A model generated the notes under the pieces. That model had not been told where the DNA came from and searched no databases. It saw only the letters and a program-made list of their open reading frames with translations. The position numbers and the translations under genes were made by a program. A stretch of 64,000 nucleotides of DNA from Galeruca laticollis (taxonomy: Eukaryota > Arthropoda > Insecta > Coleoptera > Chrysomelidae). Positions 1 to 11,571 of this stretch are shown here, piece after piece. The stretch is taken from NCBI GenBank assembly GCA_963921935.1, contig OY998184.1, positions 91,515,394 to 91,579,393 on the forward strand. The letters are read 5' to 3'. The number at the start of each line of letters is the position of its first letter. Position 1 is the stretch's first letter.

Positions 1-616
1 CAATGTTCACCGGTTAATAATATTACGAACATAATTCATTGATATTTACTACTATACCTCAGCCAAATAAAAATCAAATTAGTCATCGGCAAAATGAGTC
101 GGTTTTCGATTCACATTCGTATATGGAATTGTGTGTTCAGCAATCTAAACACGTTAAACACATATGCGAATATGACCGCCGATTTGATTTTTATATTTTT
201 ATTTTGATGAAATATAGCACTATCTCCATTAAAAATAATGTGGCAGTACAATAGAATATTTTTTTTAGTTTTAAGATACAACACTGGCTGAAAATTATCT
301 TAGGTATATGTCCATTGATTTGATGTACCAGTATCTGCAAATGAGAATACAAATTTGAAATAAAACAGTCCCAAAAATAGCTTTCGAATTAGGTGTTACA
401 CTTTCAATTATGTGATTATTATTTTTCCCCCAAGTAGGGTTCATGATAATTTGCTTCTTAAATTCTGTCTTTGAACAAAAGTTACTACTTTGAAATAGTA
501 AATTAAGTGTAACATGTTATATTGACAAACAGTTTTTGTATTTTTAATATATTTCCGCTGCATAAAAACTATAATATAGGTACCTAGAGAGTAAAAATGT
601 TTACTACTTTTATTTT
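1..616. other. AT-rich DNA without recognisable features
   Basis: Both strands are AT-rich. The only open frame (39-254, plus strand) is short, shows no motif and has no coding neighbours, so I do not call it a gene. I see no repeat shared with the rest of the window. Confidence 0.6.
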
Positions 617-2195
617 TTATTCATTTATTACAAATTCAGACATTATATGTACTTTGGGGCTTTCTAGTGGAACATCATGTCTAAAAAATGACTTTTCTAG
701 AAAGTTCCAAAACATTTTGCTTTCCAAGGGAAAGTCCAAGTTAAACAAATAAATAATTTTAAAACATATGTCTACTGCCTTAAGAATATGGAAAAATTTA
801 TATCTAATGTCGTCAAAGTAGACGCATATATTTGAAATTGTGTTGATGTCTTCACCAATACACAATATAAATGGCTGAATAGACATTTTCCGGGCCTTCA
901 GGTTTGCAATATGCTCCTCTACTTCTTGTTCAGTCTTCGCACAAAACAAAAATGACTCCTGGGAATCTTTGATGGTGTATTTTGTGTGAGTGGATTTACC
1001 CCCAACATTACTTTTGGCACATTGCTTGCCAGTAGGCACCCAATATGCATGGATTGCCCATAAAATTGAACCATATTTTCCATCTATAAAAAAAAGATAA
1101 GTACTTAAACCCAAAACTAATAAGCAAAAATTTAATAATGAAGTTTTTATTTTTGCAAAAAAAATCATAAGAAATATTTCGAAATCATTTATGTCATATA
1201 ACTTAATAAGAGGTAAAAGCATAGAAAAATATAAACATTTTTCAATTACTTTCAATAAGAAATTTAAAACAAAAAAGGTTGAGGAGAAACTTGCTTTTTA
1301 AATACGTAATAGTACGATTATTAAAAGTACACTTACTTTCATCGGTAGTATCACATCAAGCCTTTTCTAAAAGGGATTTGGCAGCTTTATCTTTAATGTG
1401 ACCGTCTTTTTTTAAAAAGGACACTATTTTAGGAAAACATTTTTCCCAGTTTTTTAAAAAGAAATCACCATTTTCAAAAGCAATGTCGTAATTCATATCA
1501 ACCTAAAAATAATTGATGCTATGATTCGTTTAAAAATAGATATATGATTAGAGATTGTTCTAATAGAAAGTATAATGTAGGAATGACGGGTGTATGAACT
1601 GAGAAAAATTTGTTTACTGCCCTGCCGACAAAAAAAAAGTTTTTTTTAACATGAACTAAAATGTAACACACCACACTGTTTGACCCATGTTTGACCAAAC
1701 TTTATTTTGACATCGTTACAAAAAAAAATATGTATATCTATAACATCTTTACCCGTGAAATTATCGTTATTATACAGCGACAAAATGAATTCTGCGAATA
1801 AATTATTTAATGCGTTGTTAATTTCACCTAAACAAAATTGTTCATTTTTAGCAAAGTCTTCAATAACTATTTCATTTCGAGTTAAAATATCACATGCTTT
1901 TTTTCTTTCATTTTTGGAAATTATATCACTAGATTTCTCAACAGAACTATTAATTAAAACATCTAGAGTATCATTAATTTTCTCGCTTTTATCTTCATTT
2001 CCAACCGATTCATTAATATGTTTTCTGTTCATGTGCTTTTTAAAATTTGTTAAATTTTGAAAAGCTTGATTGCAATTAACTTCAGGACAGCGGTAAATAG
2101 AATTTGTCTTTAAATCATGTTTTAATTTAAAATGTCTTATCATTAAAGACAAAAGAGAAAAACGATATACAAAGCAATTCATATTATTACACACT
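617..2195 (-). pseudogene. Remnant of intron-containing C2H2 zinc-finger gene, 5' end lost to satellite
   Basis: Read on the minus strand, the first part (about 2195-1646) encodes two C2H2-like fingers. One is CNNMNC followed by HFKLKH; the next is CPEVNC followed by HMNRKH. An acidic and lysine-rich stretch follows. Further downstream are two likely exons with good splice sites. One runs 1502-1337, with an acceptor TTTTTAG just before it and a donor GTAAGT just after it, and it contains an in-frame TGA near its end. The other runs from 1083 to the stop at 617-619, preceded by a T-rich acceptor ending TATAG, and contains the stretch GKYGSILWAIHAYW and later GEDINTI. The pattern (zinc fingers, then a conserved downstream domain) resembles uncharacterised insect proteins that are often transposon-linked; this is recollection, not a search. 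The 5' end is missing because satellite DNA begins at about 2195 inside the coding frame. The splice between the finger exon and exon 1502 could not be fixed. Function unknown; the internal stop and lost start argue for a pseudogene. Confidence 0.55.
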
Positions 2196-5100
2196 CGCAA
2201 TTCTCCAAAAATATATTTTTGGCCTATCATCCTCCCGAAACATATCCGATTCGATGAAATCTCATCTAAAATCGATGGGTGACTTTGTCAATGCCCTAAC
2301 TCTGTCAATTTTTGTATAACTATCGATACTCGATTTTACCCTCTTCATTGGATACTCCAAGTTTGACGCACCCTACTTCTGAATCGCATCAGTTAAGTGC
2401 ACTCCGGATTTTTTATCAAAGATTAGACCTTTGACGATACTTTCTCAGAAAATTGAATGAATATTTCCTTTATTTTGGCCTGTTCGATTTTTTATATGAA
2501 GGCATGTTTCCTTTTAACTTAAATGATCTCCTAATATTTGAAACATTCATCTCATCGAGAAATGGACAACACCAATCGATTTGTCGTATCAAAGAACCCT
2601 TATTCTCATAATTTCAGTATGTTTTGAGAGGAAAAATATTTTTCGTCAAATATGTAGCTGGACGAAAATATTGCATTTTTCGCAATTCTCCAAAAATATA
2701 TGTTTGGCCTACCATCCTCTCGAAACACGTCCGATTAGATGAAGCTTCATCTAAAATCGATGGGTGACTTTGGTAATGCCCTAACTCTATCAATTTTTGA
2801 ATAACTATCGATACTTGATTCTGCCCTCTTCATTGGATACTCCAAGTTTGACGCACTCTACTCCTGAATCGCATCATTGTAGTGCACTCCTGATTTTTTA
2901 TCAAAGATTAGACCTTTGACGATACTTTCTCAGAAAATTGAATGAATATTTCCATTATTTTGGCCTGTACGATTTTTTATATGAAGGCATGTTTTCATTT
3001 AACTTAAATGATCTAATATTTGAAACATTTATCTCATCGAGAAATGGACAACAACAATCGATTTGTCGTATCAAAGAACCCCTATTCTCATAATTTCAGT
3101 ATTTTTTGAGAGGAAAAATATTTTTCGTCAAATATGTAGCTGGACTATAGTAAGGAAAATATTGCATTTTTCGCAATTCTCCAAAAATATATGTTTGGCC
3201 TACCATCCTCTCGAAACATGTCCAATTAGATGAAGCTTCATCTAAAATCGATGGGTGACTTTGGTAATGCCCTAACTCTATCAATTTTTGAATAACTATC
3301 GATACTTGATTCTGCCCTCTTCATTGGATACTCCAAGTTTGACGCACTCTACTTCTGAATCGCATCATTGTAGTGCACTCCTGATTTTTTATCAAAGATT
3401 AGACCTTTGACGATACTTTCTCAGTAAATTGAATGAATATTTCCATTATTTTGGCCTGTACGATTTTTTATATGAAGGCATGTTTTCATTTAACTTAAAT
3501 GCTCTCCTTATATTTGAAACAATTATCTCATCCAAAAATGGACAACACCAGTCGATTTGTCGTATCAAAGAACCCCTATTCTCATAATTTCAGTATTTTT
3601 TGAGAGGAAATTATTTTTCGTCGAATATGTAGCTGGACTATAGTAAGGAAAATATTGCATTCTTCGCAATTCTCCAAAAATATATTTTTTGCCTATCATC
3701 CTCTCGAAACATGTCCAATTAGATGAAGCTTCATCTAAAATCGATGGGTGACTTTGTTAATGCCCTAACTCTATCAATTTTTGAATAACTATCGATACTC
3801 GATTTTACCCCCTTCATTGGATACTCCAAGTTTGACGCACTCTACTTCTGAATCGCATCAGTGAAGTGCACTCCGGATTTTTTATCAAAGATTAGACCTT
3901 TGACGATACTTTCTCAGAAAATTGAATGAATATTTCCTTTATTTTGGCCTGTACGATTTTTTATATGAAGGCATGCTTCCTTTTAACTTAAATGATCTCC
4001 TAATATTTGAAACATTTATCTCATCGAGAAATGGACAACAACAATCGATTTGTCGTATCAAAGAACCCCTATTCTCATAATTTCAGTATGTTTTGAGAGG
4101 AAAAATATTTTTCGTCAAATATGTAGCTGGACGAAAATATGGCATTTTTCACAATTCTCCAAAAATATATTTTTGGCCTATCATCCTCTCGAAACATGTC
4201 CGTTTAGATGAAGCTTCTTCTAAAATCGATGGGTGACTTTGTTAATGCCATAATTCTATCAATTTTTAAATAACTATCGATACTTGATTTTACCCTCTTC
4301 ATTGGATCCTCTAAGTTTGACGCACTCTACTTCTGAATCGCATCAGTGAAGTGCACTCCTTCTTTTTTATCAAAGATTAGACCTTTGACGATACTTTCTC
4401 AGAAAATTGAATGAATATTTCCTTTATTTTGGCCTGTACGATTTTTCATATGAAAGCATGTTTTCTTTTATAACTCAAATGCTCTCCTTATATTTGAAAC
4501 AATTATCTCATCCAAAAATGGACAACACCAGTCGATTTGTCGTATCTAAGAAGCCCTATTCTCATAATTTCAGTATTTTTTGAGAGGAAAAATATTTTTC
4601 GTCAAATATGTAGCTGGAAAATATTGCATTTTTCGCAATTCTCCAAAAATATATGTTCGGCCTACCATCCTCTCGAAACATGCCCAATTAGATGGAGCTT
4701 CATCTAAAATCGATGGGTGACTTTGTTAATGCCATAACTCTATCAATTTTTGAATAAAAATCGATACTTGATTTTACCGTCTTCATTGGATACTCCAAGT
4801 TGGACGCACTCTATTTCTGAATCATTGTAGTGCACTCCTGATTTTTTATCAAAGATTAGACCTTTGACGATACTTTCTCAGAAAATTGAATGAATATTTC
4901 CATTATTTTGGCCTGTACGATTTTTTATATAAAGGCATGTTTTCTTTTGACTTAAATGCTCTCCTTATATTTGAAACAATTATCTCATCCAAAAATGGAC
5001 AACACCAGTCGATTTGTGGTATCAAAGAACCCCTATTCTCATAGTTTCAGTATTTTTTGAGAGGAAAAATATTTTTCGTCAAATATGTAGCTGGACTATA

Positions 5101-5925
5101 GTAAGGAAAATATTGCATTTTTCGCAATTCTCCAAAAATATATGTTTGGCCTACCATTCTCTCGAGACATGTCCGATTAGATGAAACTTCATCTAAAATC
5201 GATGGGTGACTTTGTTAATGCCATTGCGATTTGTCGTATCAAAGAACCCCTATTCTCATAATTTCAGTATGTTTGAGAGGAAAAATATTTTTCGTCAAAT
5301 ATGTAGCTGGACTATAAAAATATTGCATTTTTCGCAATTCTCCAAAAATATATTTTTGGCCTATCATCCTCTCGAAACATATCCGATTCGATGAAATCTC
5401 ATCTAAAATCGATGGGTGACTTTGTCAATGCCCTAACTCTGTCAATTTTTGTATAACTATCGATACTTGATTTTACCCTCTTCATTGGATACTCCAAGTT
5501 TGACGCACGCTACTTCTGAATCGCATCAGTGAAGTGCACTTCTGATTTTTTATCAAAGATTAGACCTTTGACGATACTTTCTCAGAAAATTGAATGAATA
5601 TTTCCTTTATTTTGGCCTGTACGATTTTTTATATGAAAGCATGTTTTCTTTTAACTCAAATGCTCTCCTTATATTTGAAACAATTAACTCATCCAAAAAT
5701 GGACAACACCAGTCGATTTGTCGTATCAAAGAACCCCTATTCTGATAATTTCAGTATTTTTTGAGAGGAAATTATTTTTCGTCAAATATGTAGCTGGACT
5801 ATAGTAAGGAAAATATTGCATTTTTCGCAATTCTCCAAAAATATATTTTTGGCCTATCATCCTCTCTAAACATGTCCAATTAGATGAAGCTTCATCTAAA
5901 ATCGATGGGTGACTTTGTTAATGCC
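2195..5925. repeat. Satellite array, block A (about 490-bp monomer)
   Basis: The marker string ATCGATGGGTGACTTTG recurs at 2271, 2756, 3247, 3740, 4225, 4709 and 5198, giving monomer lengths of 484-493 bp. A shortened monomer follows (5198 to 5408). Monomers differ by scattered substitutions and by small indels around CTGGACTATAGTAAGG. The block starts abruptly inside the zinc-finger remnant and ends at the 5' LTR of errantivirus 1. Short open frames in it are repeated monomer by monomer and are not genes. Confidence 0.95.
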
Positions 5926-6158
5926 AGTTATATGAAGACATCCTGTATGTGTAAGAGTAATTTGAAGCCGTCCTGTTGACGTGAATAAGGATTGCTGTTG
6001 TCAGCAGTGAGTTTACTTGGTATGGTTCGCATCGGTTTTTGTCATTCTAATCCTGTTACTTGTATTATAAACATATTCAATCAAAGTTAGTAAAGTTTTG
6101 TATTTTTGTAAAATAAAAGTTTTTTAAAAAATACCTTTGTGTATAAAAACATTTAACT
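5926..6158 (+). repeat. 5' LTR of errantivirus 1
   Basis: It is 233 bp, starting AGTTATATG and ending ATTTAACT, so the ends form the inverted repeat AGTTA/TAACT. A poly(A) signal-like AAAATAAAAG lies near the 3' end. It matches the copy at 13201-13433 throughout, as far as I can compare by eye. A TCAGTG string within it could serve as an initiator, but no TATA box stands out. Confidence 0.95.
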
Positions 6159-6175
6159 GGCGCAGTTAGTAGGAT
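6158..6175 (+). other. Primer binding site of errantivirus 1
   Basis: TGGCGCAGTTAGTAGGAT begins with the last base of the LTR. Errantiviruses such as 17.6 and 297 use a very similar site thought to pair with a serine tRNA. The overlap of the T with the LTR end is also seen in errantivirus 2. Confidence 0.8.
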
Positions 6176-6310
6176 TCATCGCAGTATTTTCGTGAAAAGC
6201 CACGGCATCGAGACCGATTTTCCGAATTTCACGTGAGTGTCAACTCTTTGGCGTTGGAACCTACCATTTCCAAGTGTAGCAGAATTGGAATCACTGGAGA
6301 AAAACTTTGG

Positions 6311-6316
6311 GTAAGT
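6311..6316 (+). promoter_or_regulatory. Likely 5' splice donor for env mRNA, errantivirus 1
   Basis: GTAAGT follows TTTGG in the leader, 117 bases before the gag start. Errantivirus 2 has the same GTAAGTAC at 18838 in its leader. Errantivirus env is known to be made from a spliced mRNA, and an acceptor lies just before env at 11502. Confidence 0.65.
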
Positions 6317-6427
6317 ACCAAGTACTCCTTTTATCATAATTCCTCTTTTCTTTATCCACTAAGTTGAAATTAGCAAAGGGAATATCGAAGCAAATATTAT
6401 TTTAAGAATTGATATTTTGATTTTTCT

Positions 6428-7726
6428 ATGAGTGAAGCTCAATTTGATATAGATAGTTTGATTTCTGATTTTAATAGAATAATAACTGTGAGAGAAATGG
6501 AAGGTAATGCAAACCCAATAAATGTTTCAATGTTGAAATTATATATTGATATGATTCCTCCATATAATGGAGATGAGAGTAATTTAATTAAGTTTATAAG
6601 TAGTTGTGATTTTGTAGTAAACGCATATGTAGGTGTTAATGACCAAACGATTCAGAATTATATAATTAAGGTTATTCAATTAAAACTAGTTGATAAGGCT
6701 AATATTTTGGTCGGCTCAAGAACCGAATTAAATACTTGGCCCTTGTTAAAAGCTGCATTGCAACAATGTTTCGGAGATAGACGATCATTAGAATGTCTTG
6801 AACAAGATCTTATAATGGCTCGTCCATTAAGAAATGAACATCCAATTGATTTTGCCAAACGTTTACAAGTTTTAAGAAGTCATCTCGTTAGTAGAATAAA
6901 TAATTTTTCTGATATTGAAATGCCTTTACAGACTAAAGATCTGTACCGTAGACAATATGACCAAATGACGTTAAGAACTCTTTTAAGAAATTTATCGGGT
7001 AGTTTACAGACAATAATTAGACTTAAAAATCCTAGAAATATTGAAGAAGCTCTCGCGTATATAATAGAGGAAGAAAATTTCTCGTATTCTCAAAATAATT
7101 TTAAATATTTTGATAATAAATCTAATACTTTTAATAAACCTAAATCTCAAATAACTTATTTCAATAATCCTTCTTATCGAAATAATTCTAATGCACAGCA
7201 TATTCAACCTTCTTTCCCAAATCACGGAAATACTCCCAGTACTTCCACACCGAGAAATTTCAATTCATCTAATCAAAATTCTCAAGGAAATTCATTCCCA
7301 AGTCAACCAATTCCCATACAATCACGTCCTGTCAATACACACTATCCGTCTAATCGTCAAGTTTTTGGACCACCCAAAAACGTTTTTGCTCCCACGGGTC
7401 GAAATCCCTCTGGAACCCCAGAATCAATGTCAATTAATACAAGAAATACTTTCGCACCTAGACAAATCAATCAGTTTCGACAGCAAATGTCAACTATTCC
7501 TCAGAATACCTTTAAACCAAGACAAAATCAACCCAATTATATAGCTGAAGAACTATTTCAAGTAGATAACATAACCTTAGAAAACCCCTCCGACAATTAT
7601 TTCGAAGAAACCATCGCGCAAACTGATATTAACGAGGAAATAAATCCGTTACCTAGTAACTCAAATCGTACAAACAATAATGATGGAAATTTTTGGACAG
7701 AGAGCCTCTTAGGTCCTCCGATATAA
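6428..7726 (+). CDS. gag: Gag polyprotein of errantivirus 1
   Basis: A 432-residue frame starting at an ATG, the first long frame after the leader. The N-terminal half (about residues 1-220) is the capsid-like part, with the phrase PPYNGDESNLIKF and a helical region, as in Ty3/Gypsy gag. The C-terminal half is rich in Asn, Pro, Ser and Gln with repeated short FxP and RNTF motifs and no Cys-His zinc knuckle. Loss of the knuckle is normal for errantivirus gag, which uses a basic disordered tail to bind RNA. The frame ends at 7724-7726, overlapping pol. Role: forms the virus-like particle. The similar protein of errantivirus 2 (419 residues) supports the start and length. Confidence 0.9.
   Translation: MSEAQFDIDSLISDFNRIITVREMEGNANPINVSMLKLYIDMIPPYNGDESNLIKFISSCDFVVNAYVGVNDQTIQNYIIKVIQLKLVDKANILVGSRTELNTWPLLKAALQQCFGDRRSLECLEQDLIMARPLRNEHPIDFAKRLQVLRSHLVSRINNFSDIEMPLQTKDLYRRQYDQMTLRTLLRNLSGSLQTIIRLKNPRNIEEALAYIIEEENFSYSQNNFKYFDNKSNTFNKPKSQITYFNNPSYRNNSNAQHIQPSFPNHGNTPSTSTPRNFNSSNQNSQGNSFPSQPIPIQSRPVNTHYPSNRQVFGPPKNVFAPTGRNPSGTPESMSINTRNTFAPRQINQFRQQMSTIPQNTFKPRQNQPNYIAEELFQVDNITLENPSDNYFEETIAQTDINEEINPLPSNSNRTNNNDGNFWTESLLGPPI
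7687..7693 (+). promoter_or_regulatory. -1 ribosomal frameshift heptamer A AAT TTT (gag-pol), errantivirus 1
   Basis: In the gag frame the bases read A AAT TTT, a canonical X XXY YYZ slippery site. The pol frame is -1 relative to gag, is blocked by TGA at 7681-7683 and open from 7684, so the shift must occur between there and the gag stop. Pol has no ATG here; after slipping, the first pol codon is TTG at 7693. The same heptamer sits at the same place in errantivirus 2 (20077-20083). Confidence 0.85.
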
Positions 7727-10700
7727 ACGAAATATTTTCTAATTCATATTCTACAGATTTACCGTATATAACTATAAAAAATCCACCGATTAAATTATTA
7801 ATAGATACAGGAAGCATGTCTAGTATGTTGAGTCCGGACATTGTGGAAAAATATTTCCCAAATTCTATGTATAAAGACCCCACTTTAATAATTTCAGCAG
7901 TAGGTAAAACAAAAACCGAATTTAAAGCAAATATCCCAGCCTTCGCCGAATTTAATTCTAAAATTAAACATAATTTTATAGTATATAAATTTCATAATCA
8001 TTTTGATGGTTTATTAGGGTTAAATGAGCTACGTGCTTTGCAATTTTCAGTAGATTTTAGTAAAAATGTATTAAGAAATAAAAATATAGAAATTCCACTT
8101 TTATATAAAGTAGATAGGAAACAGTTCACTATCTCTGTCGATGCAAACGAAGTAGTCGGATTACAAGTACCGGTTAGTCATTCAGATGGCGAGGTAATTG
8201 TACCCGAAAGGAAATATGAGGATTTATATTTTCCAGAAACGTTGACAGTCTCAAAAGACGGTTTTGCAAAAACAGAAATAGTTAACAATACAGATAAAAG
8301 GGTTACGATTACATTAACACAGCCGATCGAGGTTATTCCTTTTACAGAGTGGCACAAAAATAATTTTGAATTTTATCATTTAGAAAATATTATCCCAGAT
8401 AGTAGTAATATAAATTTAGGTGATGATATTCATAATTTACTTAGAGTAGAACATTTAAATTCAGAAGAAAAAACAGCTGTTTATAAATTATGTGAAGAGT
8501 TCAGCGACATATTTTACAGAGATAATGAAAAATTGAGTTTTACTAATCAAGTGAAACATGAGATAAAAACAACTGACGAGATCCCGGTTTATACTAAATC
8601 ATACAGGTACCCCTACGTATACAAGGATGAAGTCCAAAGGCAAATTTACAAGATGCTAGATGATGGCATTATCCGACATAGCCAAAGTCCGTGGAGTAGT
8701 CCAATATGGGTTATTCCAAAGAAGGAAGATTCCAGTGGGAAGAAAAAGTTTAGAATAGTTGTAGACTATAGAAAGGTGAATGAGAAGACTATACAAGATC
8801 GCTACCCTATACCTAACATAAATACTATTTTGGACGCACTGGGAAAGTGCCAATATTTCACTACTTTGGATCTGGCGTCAGGATTCCATCAAATCGAAAT
8901 GGACCCTAAGTCAATACCAAAGACAGCATTTTCAGTCGAACACGGTCATTATGAATATACTCGTATGCCAATGGGATTGAAAAATGCACCGGCAACGTTT
9001 CAAAGAGTTATGGATAATGTTTTGAAAAATATTCAAGGTAAAATTTGTCTTGTGTACATGGACGACATAATTATCTTTAGCTCCTCTTTAGAGCAACACA
9101 TTCAAAATCTAAAAGTAGTTTTTAAACGTTTACGGGACATGAAATTGAAAATACAATTAGACAAAAGTGAATTTTTTCGAAAAGAGGTAGAGTTCTTGGG
9201 GCATGTAGTGACCCCTGACGGCGTAAAACCGAATCCGAAGAAGATTCAAGCTATTAAGGAATTTCCACTTCCGAAGTCTCCCAAGGAAATCAAATCATTT
9301 TTAGTATTAGTCGGTTATTATCGAAAATGTATTAAAGATTTTGCGAAATTAACAAAACCTCTGACAAGATGTTTGAAAAAGGGTGTTAAAATCGAACATA
9401 CACCCGAATTCTTGAACGCCTTTGAAATGTGTAAGAATGTATTGACTAATTCCCCTATATTGCAATACCCAGATTTTTCGAGGCCGTTCAATGTAACAAC
9501 GGACGCCTCTAACTTCGCAATAGGAGCCGTATTAAGTCAAGGTAAAATAGGCAATGATTTGCCCATTGCCTATGCTTCTAGAACCCTTAACGCTGCTGAA
9601 ATAAACTATAGTACTATTGAAAAAGAATTACTGGCTATTATATTTGCATTAAAAACATTTAGATGTTATTTATTTGGAAGGAAAATTAATATAATATCTG
9701 ATCACAAACCTCTCAAATATCTATTTAATATGAAAGAGCCAAACTCTAAATTTGTAAGCTGGCGTTTATTAATTTCTGAATTCGATTACGAAATTCATTA
9801 TAAGCCAGGTACATTGAATAAAAACGCAGATGCTCTAAGTAGAGTAGAAATTAACGCAATAACTGAAGATGAGGATCATCAACAACTGTATGACGAAATT
9901 GACTCCCTAATTGGTGAACCAAGTGATATCAACCAGATAACCGAAGACTTTCTTCAGAATCTCATTGAACCCGCTGAAGACACCTTAGAAAATCAACTGG
10001 ACATAATAATCAATACAACTAATGTTAACGATATAAATCAAGAAGAAATACTAGAAATTATAGGCACTACAGATGAACCACAAGTTCCTCAACAAGAAGA
10101 AGACGATGAGACCGTCCATACAGCCGCCGAAAATCCGACCTTGGAAATCCCATTTACAGAAAATGTGACAAATTCATACAATAGGCAAATAATAATAGTA
10201 CAAGGTAAAAGTAAACATTTTTTCATTAAAAATAGCAAACATTTCATTAATAAATCTCGTATAACGGCCTATCTAACTGATAATGTAGGTGATCTTAAAA
10301 ATCAAATTATTAATCTTTTTAAGACTTACGTAGAACCGAAAAAATTATACTGTATTCATGTAAAAAGTTCAACAATAACAGATTTAGTATCTCTTATTAT
10401 AACTACATTACAAAATACGTTCAAAAATCAAAGTTATAATTTAGTTATATCTAGAACGTTTGTGACAGATGTTGAAAACGTAGAAGATCGTGAAATGAAT
10501 ATCAAATATCAGCATGAATATAAAACATGTCACAGAGGTATTAATGAAACTCAAAACGCTTTAAGAAATAAATACTACTGGCCCGACATGAACGCTGATG
10601 TAATTAAGTATATAAATCTTTGTGAGATATGTAATCAAGCGAAATATGATCGGCATCCTCCACAAGTGAAATTTTCATTGACAGTCACTCCAACAAAACC

Positions 10701-11571
10701 ATTCGAAACAATCCACGTGGATATATTTCAAATTTTAAGCACGAAATTTTTAACAATTTTGGACTCTTTTTCAAAATACGGACAAGCTTATATAATAGAA
10801 TCAAGCTTAAATTCTGTTAGCGTTATAGAATGTTTATGTATGTTCATATCGCACTTTGGTATACCGTATTCTATAGTTAGTGATAGTGGAACAGAATTTA
10901 GAAGTGAATTAGTTAAGGAATTCTGTAAATTACACAAAATTAGAATACATTTTACGACACCTCAAAACTCAAATAGTAACAGTCCGGTAGAAAGGTTCCA
11001 TTCATCTATTTTAGAAAATTGTAGAGTTTTAAAGTTAAAACATCCCAGAATGAATATAAAACAAATTATGCAATTCGCCGTTATTGGCTACAATTCATCT
11101 ATTCACTCTGTAACCAAAAACAGACCATATGATGTTATCTTAGGGGACACAAAAGCATTAGATCCCTTAGATCTTACGGACGAACGCATTGTTAATGATT
11201 ATGTTAATGATAGAAAACTTAGGTTAGAAACTCTTTATAAAAATATATATGATAATACCGTGAAACAAAAAGAAAAGATAATCAGTAAACGTAACTTAAC
11301 CCGAGAAGACCCTAAGCAATATGTTGAAGGTCAGGAAATATTTATAAGAAATAGGGAAGCTTTAAGAAATAAATCAAAACCAAAATTTTTGAAGAGAACG
11401 GTAAAACTAGATATGAACAAGAAAATATTAACAACAAAAAACCGTACAATCCATAAATCAAAAGTTAAAAATCCACTTACTAACATTCGACTTTCTTTAC
11501 AGAATGACGAAAACACGGGGGACAATCTTCCTAACCCTGATCACAACCCTAGTGTCTATAGCTCAAAGTAA
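7693..11571 (+). CDS. pol: Pol polyprotein of errantivirus 1 (protease, RT, RNase H, integrase)
   Basis: A frame of 1292 residues, read by -1 frameshift. Numbered from the TTG at 7693: protease active site LLIDTGS with Asp38; reverse transcriptase with [13 protein letters not shown] and catalytic YMDD at 455-458; RNase H with TTDAS, Asp604; integrase zinc domain with His941 and Cys977/Cys980; integrase core with Asp1010 (HVDIF), Asp1064 (SDSGTEF) and Glu1100 (VERFHS), giving the D-x35-E spacing. About 150 acidic residues with no recognised motif separate RNase H and integrase. Everything needed for maturation, cDNA synthesis and integration appears present. The 3' end overlaps the env start (11504) in another frame. 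No stop or frameshift is seen, so this is likely functional, though this cannot be proved from sequence. Confidence 0.95.
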   Translation: MDREPLRSSDINEIFSNSYSTDLPYITIKNPPIKLLIDTGSMSSMLSPDIVEKYFPNSMYKDPTLIISAVGKTKTEFKANIPAFAEFNSKIKHNFIVYKFHNHFDGLLGLNELRALQFSVDFSKNVLRNKNIEIPLLYKVDRKQFTISVDANEVVGLQVPVSHSDGEVIVPERKYEDLYFPETLTVSKDGFAKTEIVNNTDKRVTITLTQPIEVIPFTEWHKNNFEFYHLENIIPDSSNINLGDDIHNLLRVEHLNSEEKTAVYKLCEEFSDIFYRDNEKLSFTNQVKHEIKTTDEIPVYTKSYRYPYVYKDEVQRQIYKMLDDGIIRHSQSPWSSPIWVIPKKEDSSGKKKFRIVVDYRKVNEKTIQDRYPIPNINTILDALGKCQYFTTLDLASGFHQIEMDPKSIPKTAFSVEHGHYEYTRMPMGLKNAPATFQRVMDNVLKNIQGKICLVYMDDIIIFSSSLEQHIQNLKVVFKRLRDMKLKIQLDKSEFFRKEVEFLGHVVTPDGVKPNPKKIQAIKEFPLPKSPKEIKSFLVLVGYYRKCIKDFAKLTKPLTRCLKKGVKIEHTPEFLNAFEMCKNVLTNSPILQYPDFSRPFNVTTDASNFAIGAVLSQGKIGNDLPIAYASRTLNAAEINYSTIEKELLAIIFALKTFRCYLFGRKINIISDHKPLKYLFNMKEPNSKFVSWRLLISEFDYEIHYKPGTLNKNADALSRVEINAITEDEDHQQLYDEIDSLIGEPSDINQITEDFLQNLIEPAEDTLENQLDIIINTTNVNDINQEEILEIIGTTDEPQVPQQEEDDETVHTAAENPTLEIPFTENVTNSYNRQIIIVQGKSKHFFIKNSKHFINKSRITAYLTDNVGDLKNQIINLFKTYVEPKKLYCIHVKSSTITDLVSLIITTLQNTFKNQSYNLVISRTFVTDVENVEDREMNIKYQHEYKTCHRGINETQNALRNKYYWPDMNADVIKYINLCEICNQAKYDRHPPQVKFSLTVTPTKPFETIHVDIFQILSTKFLTILDSFSKYGQAYIIESSLNSVSVIECLCMFISHFGIPYSIVSDSGTEFRSELVKEFCKLHKIRIHFTTPQNSNSNSPVERFHSSILENCRVLKLKHPRMNIKQIMQFAVIGYNSSIHSVTKNRPYDVILGDTKALDPLDLTDERIVNDYVNDRKLRLETLYKNIYDNTVKQKEKIISKRNLTREDPKQYVEGQEIFIRNREALRNKSKPKFLKRTVKLDMNKKILTTKNRTIHKSKVKNPLTNIRLSLQNDENTGDNLPNPDHNPSVYSSK
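11491..11502 (+). promoter_or_regulatory. Likely 3' splice acceptor for env, errantivirus 1
   Basis: CTTTCTTTACAG, a pyrimidine-rich tract ending in AG, lies one base before the env ATG at 11504 and inside the end of pol. Paired with the donor at 6311 it would yield a spliced env mRNA, as known for errantiviruses. Errantivirus 2 has the equivalent CTTTATTTCAG at 24305-24315. Confidence 0.7.

Noticed and set aside
5206..5394. Recurring open frames in the satellite (for example 5206-5394, 15639-15845, 37260-37469, 38021-38230)
   Set aside because: The same frame recurs in monomer after monomer and is broken in most of them; it reflects the repeat, not selection on a protein.
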